Assembly (NCBI GenBank): GCA_020445805.1
Contig: JAGRFX010000005.1
Coordinates: 12,223-55,654, forward strand
Reading direction: 5' to 3'
DNA: 43,432 bases
Origin: Rhodocyclaceae bacterium
GTDB lineage: Bacteria; Pseudomonadota; Gammaproteobacteria; Burkholderiales; Rhodocyclaceae
Part shown: piece by piece, positions 25,415 through 33,430 of the stretch
Layout of the letters: each line of letters opens with the position of its first letter
How positions within the stretch are numbered: the stretch's first letter is position 1
The notes under the pieces: generated by a model
What the model saw: only the letters and a program-made list of their open reading frames with translations
Told to the model about the DNA's origin: nothing
Databases searched by the model: none
Translations under genes and position numbers: made by a program

Positions 25415-26338
25415 TCAGTTCGCCTGGGCGTTCTTCACGGGCATCACGTTCTTCTTCTTCGAGTGGCAGATACGACACTCGGAGACCGGGAACGCGACCT
25501 TGCCATGACAGACGCCGCACTTCTGGCCCAGCAGGATGGCGGCCATGCTGATCTGGTTCGCCCCCTTCTGCGGGATGAAGATCTGCGGGTGGCAGTTGGA
25601 GCAGTCGAGCCAGGCCGTGTGCTGCTTGTGCGGATACACGACGTCCGGCATCGATCCCTTGACCTCGCGGACGATGTTCAGGTCCATGACCACCGGGGCC
25701 GCCGTCGGATCGGTACGATCCCAGCGCGGGCCGATCTGATTGGTGTCGAGGGCCTTGACCCAGTCCACGCGGTTGCCCGCATTGCTGCGCGGCAGCGACT
25801 GGAACACGGTCAGGGGCGGCTGCAGCGCGTGGGTGCCGTCGTTCTCGGGATCATGGATGCCATCTTCCGGCGGGGGCGGATTGCGTTTGGACGCGGGCTT
25901 GAGCAGCCGGTTGAAGTTCAGCGCTGCCGGATTCGCCTGGGGCGCCGGGGCCGGCGCTGCAGCTGCGGCCGGGGCGGCCTGAGGCGCTGCGGCGGCGGCC
26001 GGTTTCGCGCCCCCTTTGGCGGCGGCAACCATGTAGTCGACGGCCGCCTTGATGTCCGCATCGGGCAGGTCCGTGGCGCCACCCTTGGCCGGCATGGCCG
26101 GGGCCTTGCCCTTCAGGGCGGACTCGTAGAGGGCGTTCATGCCCGTCTTGATGCGGGGCTCCCAGTCCTTGGCATCACCGAACTTCGGCGCGCCGGCGAT
26201 GCCTGCCGAGTGACAGGCCACGCATACCTTGTCGTACACAGCCTTGCCGGCATCGTTCTGTGCAAACGACGGGCTGGTGAGCGCAGTTGCGCTGAGCAGG
26301 AGGCAAGCAGCAAGGGTCGAAAAGCGACGAGTCATCAT
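25415..26338 (-). CDS. Tetrahaem cytochrome: monohaem c5-like domain fused to a trihaem domain
   Basis: A 307-residue protein with a signal peptide (1-26). The N-terminal domain (about 27-110) is a monohaem class I cytochrome of the c5 type: CVACH, GIAGAPKFGD, the distal methionine in PAMPAKGG, and AAVDYMVAA. An Ala/Pro-rich linker of ~35 residues leads to a trihaem domain with CSNCH, CGVCH and CRICH, equivalent to the 23486-24121 protein. The monohaem part is similar to the lipocytochrome at 41862-42344. The start overlaps the stop of the preceding trihaem gene (ATGA; two tandem ATGs, at 26338 and 26335). The fusion would couple a single-electron carrier to a haem wire within one periplasmic protein. 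Confidence 0.92.
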   Translation of the reverse strand: MMTRRFSTLAACLLLSATALTSPSFAQNDAGKAVYDKVCVACHSAGIAGAPKFGDAKDWEPRIKTGMNALYESALKGKAPAMPAKGGATDLPDADIKAAVDYMVAAAKGGAKPAAAAAPQAAPAAAAAPAPAPQANPAALNFNRLLKPASKRNPPPPEDGIHDPENDGTHALQPPLTVFQSLPRSNAGNRVDWVKALDTNQIGPRWDRTDPTAAPVVMDLNIVREVKGSMPDVVYPHKQHTAWLDCSNCHPQIFIPQKGANQISMAAILLGQKCGVCHGKVAFPVSECRICHSKKKNVMPVKNAQAN

Positions 26339-26766
26339 TTCTGGCCTCCTGCCTGGGGCTGGATGGCGAGTTTCTGGATCGTGCTCTCATGAACCTGCGT
26401 CGGTGTACCCGGCTTGGCGGAGTGGCACAGGTTGCAGTTTTCAACCGACCACGCGATGTCGCCGTTGTGGCAGGCGCCGCAGAATTGACCGTCGATGATC
26501 TTGACCATGTTGATTTCGTTGCCGCCCGCCTTGAACTGGAAGCCGAGGTCGGCATGACAGACCTTGCAGCGGAAACGGATACGGTGGAACCAGTGGGGGA
26601 AGATGACCGGGCGCATACCTGCCGCGTCCGAATAGTTGTTGATGACGACGTCCGCGTATTCGGCCCTGGCGTCACCGGTTGCGACCAGCGCCCCGGCAAG
26701 GGCGACCGGCAGCAACGCGCTGAGCAGTGCGCGGCGCTGTCTGATCCATGCGTGCCTCAAGCTCAT
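26335..26766 (-). CDS. Trihaem c7-type periplasmic cytochrome
   Basis: A 143-residue protein with a signal peptide (residues 1-35, DARA-EY) and haem motifs CKVCH (67-71), CGACH (96-100) and CNLCH (111-115). Distal histidines are available in FPHWFHR. It is a close paralogue of the 23103-23489 protein. The ATG at 26766 is chosen because a GAGG lies 8-11 bases upstream; an ATG at 26781 would add five residues. It lies 46 bp after the outer-membrane barrel gene and overlaps the fused tetrahaem gene, so barrel and periplasmic carriers are made from one message. Confidence 0.9.
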   Translation of the reverse strand: MSLRHAWIRQRRALLSALLPVALAGALVATGDARAEYADVVINNYSDAAGMRPVIFPHWFHRIRFRCKVCHADLGFQFKAGGNEINMVKIIDGQFCGACHNGDIAWSVENCNLCHSAKPGTPTQVHESTIQKLAIQPQAGGQK

Positions 26767-26812
26767 GTATAGATGCCTCATTTGAGTATAGAAATCGGTG
26801 TTTGCGCTCGTC

Positions 26813-29020
26813 CTAGAAGTTGCCGAAACTTCTGCTGACACGGAAGAGCAAAAGAGCATTTTTCCTGCCATCTACCTCGGCCACACGCATTTTCAGTTGG
26901 GTGTCGAGGCGACCGACGCGATAGTCTAGGTCCTGCTCGAGGATGCGTGAGACCCGATCGCGATTGCCATCGGGATCGCCGAATTCGCGCTCGTTGGTCG
27001 TTGCCGTGGATGCGATGAAGCGCAGCGAGTAGCGCAGATCACGAACGCCGAACGCCCGGGAGTGGAAATACGTGACGCTGCCGTTGGTCGAGGTGTTCGT
27101 ATCCGACGTCTGGGTCGTGTCGATGGCGAAGGGGTCATCCACGGTGTCCTGGCTGACCGTCGTCTCATTGGCGAAGTCGTCCTGCTTTCGCCAAGTCCTT
27201 TGTATGGTCAGGTTTCCGGACAGGGCCGCATACTGAGAGGTTATCCAGTTGCCATTGAACTGGAAGCTGGCCATCTGGAATCGCGACACCTGGTCGCCAA
27301 AAGAGCGCGAGTCGGTCAGGCTCAGGCCCATCATGGCCTGACTGGCCGCACTGGGCATGATCTGGTAATTCAGAGATGCTGAATGATTGAGCGTCGACGT
27401 GGACAGCGCTTCGTCGCCGAAGCCCTTGATGTGTGAAAGGGTCTGGTTGCCACTGGCGCTGATGGTCGAAATCGCGCTCGGCTGCCAGTACGTATTCAGG
27501 GAATGGAAGACCGAACCACTGAGGCTTTGCGACGAGTTATTGGCGCCCGAGACGTTGCTCGCGCTGCTCGTCAATCCCCAGTTGTAGGAAACTCTCCCGA
27601 AGTTGAGAGGGTCTCCGTTGTATGTCGCCGTGAGAAATTCGGTGGTGATGGTCTCGTGATCGCCATCGGCCACCGTGAACATGTTGGCCGTGGCCGAGGC
27701 GCCAAAGCTCAGGTTTCTGCTGTACCGATAGGTGCTTCCGCCGGCCAGGGACAGGCTCTCGTTGAGCGGTCCGCCGTTGGTCTCCGACAGGGCCAGACGG
27801 ACACTCGCATTGGCGGTCCAGGGAGAATTCAGCGGGTTCCAGTTGGCTGCGGAATACGCCTGGAGGGTCTGCAGGTCGGACGCCGTGGCCGAGCCCGAAG
27901 GCGTGCGCTTGTCGTAGAGATAGCTCGCATTGGAGGTGACCGTGAGGTCCGGCCGCAACCGCCGGTAGTGGTTCGCCGTTAGCAGGGCGATATCCGAATT
28001 GAAGCCATCGTCCCGCTGGTTGTGGCTCAGGCTCGCATTGGCGTCCAGTGTCTGGTTGTCACCCTGAACCCGATAGCCGCCCGCAAGGCGGTGAACGGTG
28101 TCGTCGCCGAGCTCCGATTCCTGGATGCGATCGAAATCGTAGGTGGCGAAGGTGCTCCATTCTCCGCGGGCAGGGCGATAGTCCTGTCGCGCGCTCAGTC
28201 GGTAGGTCTTGCGATTGCGATCGAAGGAGGTGGCATCCGTCCGGCTGTCCGTCGCGCGCAACTCCAGAGAGAACGGGAAGCGACTCACCGGGAAGATATT
28301 GGCCCCGAGCGTGCCGGATACGCCGACATTCTCGGAGCCGCCACTCACCTGACCCGTGCTGCCCGTGTTGCTCGAGTCCGTCATGACGACGGTCGCGCCG
28401 CCATTGATGAGCGCAATCCACGGGGCCAGGATGTAGGAACTGGCCTGCGCTCCAAGCTCATAGGCGTTGGTTTCCGACCAGGCGCTGTCATCGGTGCGGA
28501 ATCGCGAGCGCGTATAGGCGATCTGGCCGCCCCAGCGGATCGGGGCGAGCCCGTAGCGCTTCTCCTTCGGACGGTTCTCGTCCTCCGGCGGCGGTGAGGT
28601 TGAAGCGCGAGCGGCAGGCTGCGGACCCCGTGGGGCGGGCTCTTCGTCTTTCCGCGGCGAAACGGTGACGGTTGCGCCTCCGGTCGACTGCGCCAACAGC
28701 AGCGATCTGCTTGCCGCCGTCCGGAGCAGCCCGGGCAAAACCCCTTCGATCTGATCCGGCATCGGCGCCGTGGCCGCATCCGAAATCAGAGGCAGCGTAA
28801 CGGGTCGAACGACCGCATCGGGCGCGCGATTGCCCTCCGACGCATGCCCAAGACTGTACGAGAGCTTCAGTCGGGGCAGCGACAGGGCGTCGCTGTGCGG
28901 GTGTTCTATGGCTTGGGCCGGCTGCGCGAGGGTCGAGCCGACGAAGAACCCCGCCAGGCCCAGGGGCGACAGCGCAAATGCGGCTCGACGGGACGAGCGG
29001 GATGGCCGGTGGGGCTTCAC
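26813..29020 (-). CDS. Outer-membrane beta-barrel, candidate porin of a porin-cytochrome conduit
   Basis: A 735-residue protein starting with GTG at 29020. Residues 1-37 form a long signal peptide (cleavage QA-IE). A disordered Pro-rich stretch (about 120-155) follows, then about 560 residues of alternating polar/aromatic strands (for example RFPFSLELRATDSRTD, YRLSARQDYRP and DTQLKMRVAEV), ending in the terminal phenylalanine SFGNF expected for BAM-inserted barrels. Length and strand count suit a barrel of 20 or more strands, like MtrB/PioB or the Geobacter OmbB/ExtI porins. I see no clear family motif such as the CxxC of MtrB, so homology to MtrB itself is doubtful. Flanked by a PPIase and periplasmic multihaem cytochromes, it is the likely outer-membrane sheath of the electron conduit. 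Confidence 0.85.
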   Translation of the reverse strand: MKPHRPSRSSRRAAFALSPLGLAGFFVGSTLAQPAQAIEHPHSDALSLPRLKLSYSLGHASEGNRAPDAVVRPVTLPLISDAATAPMPDQIEGVLPGLLRTAASRSLLLAQSTGGATVTVSPRKDEEPAPRGPQPAARASTSPPPEDENRPKEKRYGLAPIRWGGQIAYTRSRFRTDDSAWSETNAYELGAQASSYILAPWIALINGGATVVMTDSSNTGSTGQVSGGSENVGVSGTLGANIFPVSRFPFSLELRATDSRTDATSFDRNRKTYRLSARQDYRPARGEWSTFATYDFDRIQESELGDDTVHRLAGGYRVQGDNQTLDANASLSHNQRDDGFNSDIALLTANHYRRLRPDLTVTSNASYLYDKRTPSGSATASDLQTLQAYSAANWNPLNSPWTANASVRLALSETNGGPLNESLSLAGGSTYRYSRNLSFGASATANMFTVADGDHETITTEFLTATYNGDPLNFGRVSYNWGLTSSASNVSGANNSSQSLSGSVFHSLNTYWQPSAISTISASGNQTLSHIKGFGDEALSTSTLNHSASLNYQIMPSAASQAMMGLSLTDSRSFGDQVSRFQMASFQFNGNWITSQYAALSGNLTIQRTWRKQDDFANETTVSQDTVDDPFAIDTTQTSDTNTSTNGSVTYFHSRAFGVRDLRYSLRFIASTATTNEREFGDPDGNRDRVSRILEQDLDYRVGRLDTQLKMRVAEVDGRKNALLLFRVSRSFGNF

Positions 29021-29067
29021 CCGCTCACCCGACCAATGGAGTGACCGCGTCTCGAGTCATCGGTGGA

Positions 29068-30090
29068 TCAACCGTTCTCAGCCTTGAAAGCGGGGAAATC
29101 CTGGGTGTTGATCTCCACGGAGTAACGCGTGGGCAATTTCTCCAGATAGTTCTCCCAGGCACGCTCGGCACGATCACGGGCGTACAGGTCACTGGCACGA
29201 TCGTAAACGCGTTCCAGGGTGTGGTGGGTCGAAGGCTTGCGTCCCAGCAACTGGAAGACCGCGACACCTTCCAGGATTCGGATCGGCTCCGATACGTCGT
29301 TGATCTTCAGGTCATCGAGTTGCTTGGAGAGGTCTTCGGGCACCATGCCACGATGGATGTAGCCCAGGTCGCCCCCTTTCTCTGCCGAGACGTCGGCGGA
29401 CTGAAGGACCGCGAGGTCTGCGAACTTCGCGCCGCCCTTGATCTTTTCGACGAGTTTGTTGCCTTCGTCGCGCGCGGCCTGCCAGGTTTCCGATGTCGAA
29501 GATGGATCGACCTTGAGCAGTATCATCGCGAGTCGAACCTGCTCGGGCTCGGTGAACTTGTCGGGGTGTTTCTCGTAGTAAGACTTGACCTCGGCCCGCG
29601 TCGGCTCGGGAAGCGTCTTGATTCGCGACTCCATGCGCGTCCGGATCGTGTCGCGGGCCAGCTTTGCCCGGAGCTGCGGCAAGACGGTCTCGCGGCGCTC
29701 CTGCCATGCTGCGCTGTCCTTGTAGCGGGCCTCGTAGCTGGCGATCTGCTCGTCAACGCTGGCCATGTCTGGCGCGACGCCGAGCTTGGCGGCTTCACGC
29801 TCAAGCAGGATGTCGTTGATGAGCCGATAGCCGACGGAGCGACGGACCTTTGTCACTTCGGCTTCCGGAGGCTGCCCGTGGTAGAACTTGTTTCTCACGG
29901 CCTCATTCAAAGCGGCCAGGTATTGTTCGCCTGAAATTTCCACCCCTTCGACCACAGCAAAGCGCGAGGGCAATTGTGCTGCCGCGCGGCCATGCGCGGC
30001 TGCTTGCTGTGCGCTGGCCGGATTGGCCTGCAGGCAAAGTCCGCTGGCGAGTGCAATGGTCAAGGCGAAGACGTTGAGGTGGCTTTTCAT
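29068..30090 (-). CDS. Periplasmic parvulin-type peptidyl-prolyl isomerase (PpiC/SurA-like)
   Basis: A 340-residue protein with a signal peptide (1-28), a SurA-like helical N-domain (about 45-175) and a PpiC rotamase domain (about 182-285) with the typical QVRLAMILLKVDPSS, SADVSAEKGGDLGYIHRGM and IRILEGVAVFQLLGRKP elements. A helical C-terminal tail follows. Such PPIases chaperone outer-membrane barrels and secreted multihaem proteins. The gene lies between the OmcE-like cytochrome and the barrel gene, a pairing also known in Geobacter-type electron-conduit clusters, so a dedicated assembly role is likely. A terminator hairpin separates it from the cytochrome gene upstream, so its expression may be low relative to that gene. 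Confidence 0.92.
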   Translation of the reverse strand: MKSHLNVFALTIALASGLCLQANPASAQQAAAHGRAAAQLPSRFAVVEGVEISGEQYLAALNEAVRNKFYHGQPPEAEVTKVRRSVGYRLINDILLEREAAKLGVAPDMASVDEQIASYEARYKDSAAWQERRETVLPQLRAKLARDTIRTRMESRIKTLPEPTRAEVKSYYEKHPDKFTEPEQVRLAMILLKVDPSSTSETWQAARDEGNKLVEKIKGGAKFADLAVLQSADVSAEKGGDLGYIHRGMVPEDLSKQLDDLKINDVSEPIRILEGVAVFQLLGRKPSTHHTLERVYDRASDLYARDRAERAWENYLEKLPTRYSVEINTQDFPAFKAENG

Positions 30091-30116
30091 GGCTCGTCGT
30101 GTCAGTTGAAAAGGCG

Positions 30117-30150
30117 AAAAAACGGGCCGGGCGCTCGGCGCCCGACCCCG
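30117..30150 (-). terminator. Rho-independent terminator after the OmcE-like cytochrome gene
   Basis: On the minus strand a GC-rich hairpin (inner stem CGGGCGC / GCGCCCG around a CGA loop, extended by GGG/CCC pairs) ends in TTTTTT at 30122-30117. It lies 34 bases after the cytochrome stop and 27 bases before the ppiC start. It would give an abundant one-gene cytochrome transcript with limited read-through into ppiC and the barrel gene. Confidence 0.85.
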
Positions 30151-30183
30151 TTTGGCTTGGACTATCGCGAAGCGACAGTCAGA

Positions 30184-30990
30184 TTACTTCGTGTGGCACG
30201 ACAAGCAAACACCGGAGCCGGCCTGGGAGACACGCAGGAAGGCAACCTGCGGGTTGGTGGCGTCGCCCTTCGACTCAACGTGGGGATCGTGGCAGGAGGC
30301 GCACTCAACCGACGGGCCATCCGTGCCGGAGAAGGCGCGGGTGTAGAGAATCATGTCGGTCTTCTGACGGCCGGCCGTACCCGTATCCACCCACCAGACC
30401 AGGCTTCCGTTGATGACGTCGGAAGTCGGGGCGGTGAAGTCCGTGTCCTTGCACGAACCGGTCGAGGCCGGCGTGGCTGCGCCGTCGGACTGGATGCCGC
30501 CGCCGCAGTACTGGATGCCGATCGGGTGGTCGTTGGTGAGGTCAGCACCCAGGGCGGCGACGCCCTGCAGGATGCCGCCGGACTGGCGCGCACCGGTCCA
30601 GGTGAAGGTCGCGCCGTTGTCGAGGCCCGAGCCCGGCTCGTTGATCATGCTGTCCATGGCCTGCGTACCGTCGTGGCAGGAGAGACAGGCAGCCGACACG
30701 GAGCCCACTGCCAGCACGCTACCGTCGATGGTCGAGGAGTTGGCCGTGCTGTACGTGGTGTAGGTCGTCGAAGGCAGCTGCTTGTTCCACAGCGGCGCGG
30801 TCACGCCCGTGTTGGCGCCGTGAGGCGTGTGGCAGAACACGCAGATTTCCTCGGTGCCGGCCGTGAGGTGGTTCTCACCCGTGCCGCCCGTGGAGAGGTT
30901 GTGCTTGGTGGCGGAAATGCCAGCCATCGCGACGCCCGAGGTCACGGCGAGTGTCGCGAGAACGAGCGCTTGTTTCATCTTCGGATTCAT
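30184..30990 (-). CDS. OmcE-like secreted tetrahaem cytochrome (candidate filament subunit)
   Basis: A 268-residue protein with a signal peptide (1-23, AMA-GIS) and four haems: CVFCH (50-54), CLSCH (102-106), CASCH (230-234) and CLSCH (262-266). Spare histidines H30 (TKHNLS), H57 (CHTPH), H155 (NDHPIG) and H237 (CHDPH) match the four distal ligands needed for bis-His haems; H41 is extra. C162 and C180 may form a disulfide. This haem/histidine order and size match the OmcE-type cytochromes, which in Geobacter polymerise into extracellular filaments by sharing a histidine between subunits. A GGGGG Shine-Dalgarno precedes the ATG at 30990. It has a perfect sigma-54 promoter upstream and its own terminator downstream, consistent with high, regulated expression. 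Filament formation is inferred. Confidence 0.9.
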   Translation of the reverse strand: MNPKMKQALVLATLAVTSGVAMAGISATKHNLSTGGTGENHLTAGTEEICVFCHTPHGANTGVTAPLWNKQLPSTTYTTYSTANSSTIDGSVLAVGSVSAACLSCHDGTQAMDSMINEPGSGLDNGATFTWTGARQSGGILQGVAALGADLTNDHPIGIQYCGGGIQSDGAATPASTGSCKDTDFTAPTSDVINGSLVWWVDTGTAGRQKTDMILYTRAFSGTDGPSVECASCHDPHVESKGDATNPQVAFLRVSQAGSGVCLSCHTK

Positions 30991-31072
30991 AAGTTAGACC
31001 CCCTGGTAACCCTCAACAATTTTCGATTCGACCCAACCCTTGGTGTGTGGAGCTGCGTCTGCCCTAAGAGTT

Positions 31073-31088
31073 AGCAATGTGTGTGCCA
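31073..31088 (-). promoter_or_regulatory. Sigma-54 (-24/-12) promoter of the OmcE-like cytochrome gene
   Basis: The minus strand reads TGGCACACACATTGCT, matching all 12 informative positions of TGGCACR-N4-TTGCW, with 10 bases between GG and GC. The expected start is near 31062, leaving a 72-base leader before the ATG at 30990. Upstream (31090-31170) the DNA is AT-rich, with GAAAATTTTC at 31109-31118, suitable for IHF bending or activator binding. Confidence 0.85.
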
Positions 31089-31233
31089 GCAGAGATTTGC
31101 GTGTAACTGAAAATTTTCACTTTGAAAAACAGCGGCTTGTGTATCTTCTTTCGTTCTGAAAATGGGGCTGGCGCCGAATTTCATTCCCGAGACTGAAAGA
31201 GTTCTTCGAGTTTGGGAAGCCATGGACAGTCGC

Positions 31234-32373
31234 TCACTTCTCGAGCTTTGCTGCGCGCACAGGGGCAAACCCGGCGGTCGGTGCGAGGCCATAGGGACGA
31301 TAGACGTCAACCTTCTTGAACCACTGGTCCACGAAGTAGATGCGCCCGTCGAGATCGATGGCAATGCCCGAGGGGAGCATGTAGCGGCCCGGGCCCGGGG
31401 CCTCGGATCGCTGGCCGATGAACATCAGCAACTCGCCGTCGGGGTTGAAGATCTGAAAGTTGCCGAAGGCGGTGTCGACCACGTAGACATTGCCATCGGG
31501 ATCGGTCGCGATTTCCTTCGGGCGCGAGAAGTTGCCCAGTTGCCTGCCTGCGGCACCGAAGCTGTCGAGGTACTTGCCGTCCCGATCGAAGATCTGCACC
31601 CGGAAGTTGCCGCCATCGACGATGTAGAGGCGACCATCCTTGCCGATGGCAAGGTCGCGGGGCAGGTTGAATTCCCCGGGTCCGCGTCCCCGCTTGCCGA
31701 TGTCCTGGATGCTCGCCCCCGTGTGGGAGTCGAAAACCCTGATCCGATGGTTGTCCGACTGGACCCCGCCAATATCCACGACATACAGCCGATTGCCGTC
31801 GGGCGAAACCGTGACGCTGGTCAGGCGATCGAAGAGGTCGTGGCCACCCACGGTGCGCAGATGGTGGCCGTCGCGGTCATAGATCTGGATGGCCTTTGCC
31901 GATGCGTCCGCCACATAAAGGTTGCCCGCATCGTCGGTGTCGAGCCCAATGGGCTTGACGAGCTGGCCCGGTTCATCCTCGCCGATGGAAAAGAACTTCT
32001 TTTCGGCGAGATCGAACGCCTTGACGTCTCGGCTGGCCGTGTCGGTGACGAACAGCCGGCCACGATTGACGGCCACCCCGTAAGGCTTCGCCAGGAAGAC
32101 ACCTGTGCGGCGTTCGCCCGTCAATGCACGCCGCCACTGGTCGTCCTCGGAATCTTCCAGAACATCGGCCGAACTCAGGATGGTGCGCTCGAAGACGAAG
32201 CGTGGCTCGTCGGGTGGTGCCGGAAACAAGAGTTCGCTGGGTCCCTTCGCGCCCCCTTCACCAGGCGGACGAATCTCGGCGCATCCTGCGACGAGTAGGG
32301 CGCCGATCATGGCGATCGCGGCGCCCGCCTTGGTCAACAGGCTGAGGGAACTTCCGGGGTGGCAATGTCGCAT
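31234..32373 (-). CDS. NHL-repeat beta-propeller lipoprotein
   Basis: A 379-residue protein with a lipoprotein signal (LVAGC, acylated Cys31) and at least six well-formed NHL repeats: PYGVAVNRGRLFVTDTASR, IGLDTDDAGNLYVADASAK, TSVTVSPDGNRLYVVD, RDLAIGKDGRLYIVDGG, KEIATDPDGNVYVVD and SGIAIDLDGRIYFVDQW. Being acylated, it would sit on the outer or inner membrane. It follows the second OmcE-like cytochrome by 35 bp, forming a two-gene unit that repeats the cytochrome/NHL pairing seen at 18551-22205. It ends 243 bp before the next cytochrome gene with no obvious terminator. Confidence 0.9.
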   Translation of the reverse strand: MRHCHPGSSLSLLTKAGAAIAMIGALLVAGCAEIRPPGEGGAKGPSELLFPAPPDEPRFVFERTILSSADVLEDSEDDQWRRALTGERRTGVFLAKPYGVAVNRGRLFVTDTASRDVKAFDLAEKKFFSIGEDEPGQLVKPIGLDTDDAGNLYVADASAKAIQIYDRDGHHLRTVGGHDLFDRLTSVTVSPDGNRLYVVDIGGVQSDNHRIRVFDSHTGASIQDIGKRGRGPGEFNLPRDLAIGKDGRLYIVDGGNFRVQIFDRDGKYLDSFGAAGRQLGNFSRPKEIATDPDGNVYVVDTAFGNFQIFNPDGELLMFIGQRSEAPGPGRYMLPSGIAIDLDGRIYFVDQWFKKVDVYRPYGLAPTAGFAPVRAAKLEK

Positions 32374-32408
32374 GCTGGAAAACCTGACTGATTGGATGGG
32401 ATCCCTGC

Positions 32409-33134
32409 CTACTTGATGTGGCAGGTCTGGCAGAGGATGCCACCGGCCGGCGGAGCTCGGAGGAAGAGCGCCTCATTCGAATGCGGATTGTGACAGCTTG
32501 CGCACTCGATGAACGGGATCTCGCTCCCGTCCGTCTTGTCCAGGCGCACGAAGAGCGGAAGGTCGGATCGTCCGCGCCGCTCCCGATTGACGTCGCGCGA
32601 GGCCCACCAGACAGGACGATTGTCGATCAGCGCGCGCTGGGCTGGACGGAACTCTTCGGCGATCACGAAACGGGCCGAGTGCATGGGGGCGCCAGAGGCC
32701 CGCGCGTCGGCCGCCGCCTGGGCACGCATCTCGGCGCTGCCGGCGCCCCGGTAAGGGACGCCAAACGGGTGGTCGAACGCCTGTCGCGTGATTGAGAATG
32801 CCTGAGCCGAATCGTGGCAGGACAGGCAGGCGATCGATTGCGAACCGACCGCGGTATTGCCGGCCGTTCCCATGCGCCCGATATCGTCGAAGATCGAGAA
32901 GGAGAAATCCGCAGCGAGGCTCGATTGCCACTGCGGCGCACTGACGCGCGCGCCGGCCGTCAGGGTTGGCGTGTGACAGAAGACGCAGATCTGGCCAGCT
33001 TCGTTCGGGGTGAGGTCGATCCGCCCAGAAAGGTTGTGTTTCGTCGTGCGGAGGTCCTGCGCACCCGCGACGAGGGCGGTGCAGAGCAGGAGCAACGAGA
33101 CTACCGATCTGATGGCGGAAGGGGGCAGGTGCAT
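32409..33134 (-). CDS. Secreted tetrahaem cytochrome, OmcE-like paralogue
   Basis: A 241-residue protein. The frame is open 93 codons upstream, but the ATG at 33134 begins the signal peptide (cleavage near VAGA-QD). Four haem motifs, CVFCH, CLSCH, CASCH and CQTCH, are in the same order and context as in the 30184 protein: TKHNLS before the first, CLSCHDS, then DHPFG, and CASCHNPH. A notable difference is that the first motif continues CHTPT instead of CHTPH, so one distal-ligand histidine is missing unless replaced by another (for example the MHS histidine). It is therefore probably a functional variant rather than a second copy. It heads a unit with the NHL lipoprotein, behind a near-perfect sigma-54 promoter at 33397-33412. 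Confidence 0.9.
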   Translation of the reverse strand: MHLPPSAIRSVVSLLLLCTALVAGAQDLRTTKHNLSGRIDLTPNEAGQICVFCHTPTLTAGARVSAPQWQSSLAADFSFSIFDDIGRMGTAGNTAVGSQSIACLSCHDSAQAFSITRQAFDHPFGVPYRGAGSAEMRAQAAADARASGAPMHSARFVIAEEFRPAQRALIDNRPVWWASRDVNRERRGRSDLPLFVRLDKTDGSEIPFIECASCHNPHSNEALFLRAPPAGGILCQTCHIK

Positions 33135-33396
33135 GAATCCGTTTTTCTCGTCTTGTCGAAATTTGCGCCGATGGCTTTCAATTGCTGGAAACGGCTTCCC
33201 ACCCCTGGGAAGGCCCGCCGGATGCATCCTGAGCATCGTCTCTGTCCGGCGGAACTTGAATGCTTTGGCTCCTTGATCGTGAAATCGGTGCAATCTCCAA
33301 GGTCTTGCGCCGGCGGGTCCGGTTTGCCGCCCAATCGACTGCAGACTATCCTCCGCAACGGGGTGCAAGGCCCAGCAATGAGCCGAGAGAATGACT

Positions 33397-33412
33397 AGCA
33401 ACCGACATGCCA
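33397..33412 (-). promoter_or_regulatory. Sigma-54 promoter of the second OmcE-like cytochrome unit
   Basis: The minus strand reads TGGCATGTCGGTTGCT: 11 of 12 informative matches to TGGCACR-N4-TTGCW (only the C at position 6 is T), with correct GG-N10-GC spacing. The expected start is near 33386, about 250 bases before the ATG at 33134. Confidence 0.7.
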
Positions 33413-33430
33413 TGGTGGGTCGACGTTGGC

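Noticed and set aside
26813-29020. Naming the barrel MtrB or PioB
   Set aside because: Size and context agree, but no MtrB/PioB-specific motif, such as the N-terminal CxxC, was found and the adjacent cytochromes are not MtrA-like decahaem proteins.
31162-32298. Plus-strand open frame covering the NHL lipoprotein gene
   Set aside because: The minus strand encodes clear NHL repeats with a lipobox; the plus-strand translation has no recognisable feature.
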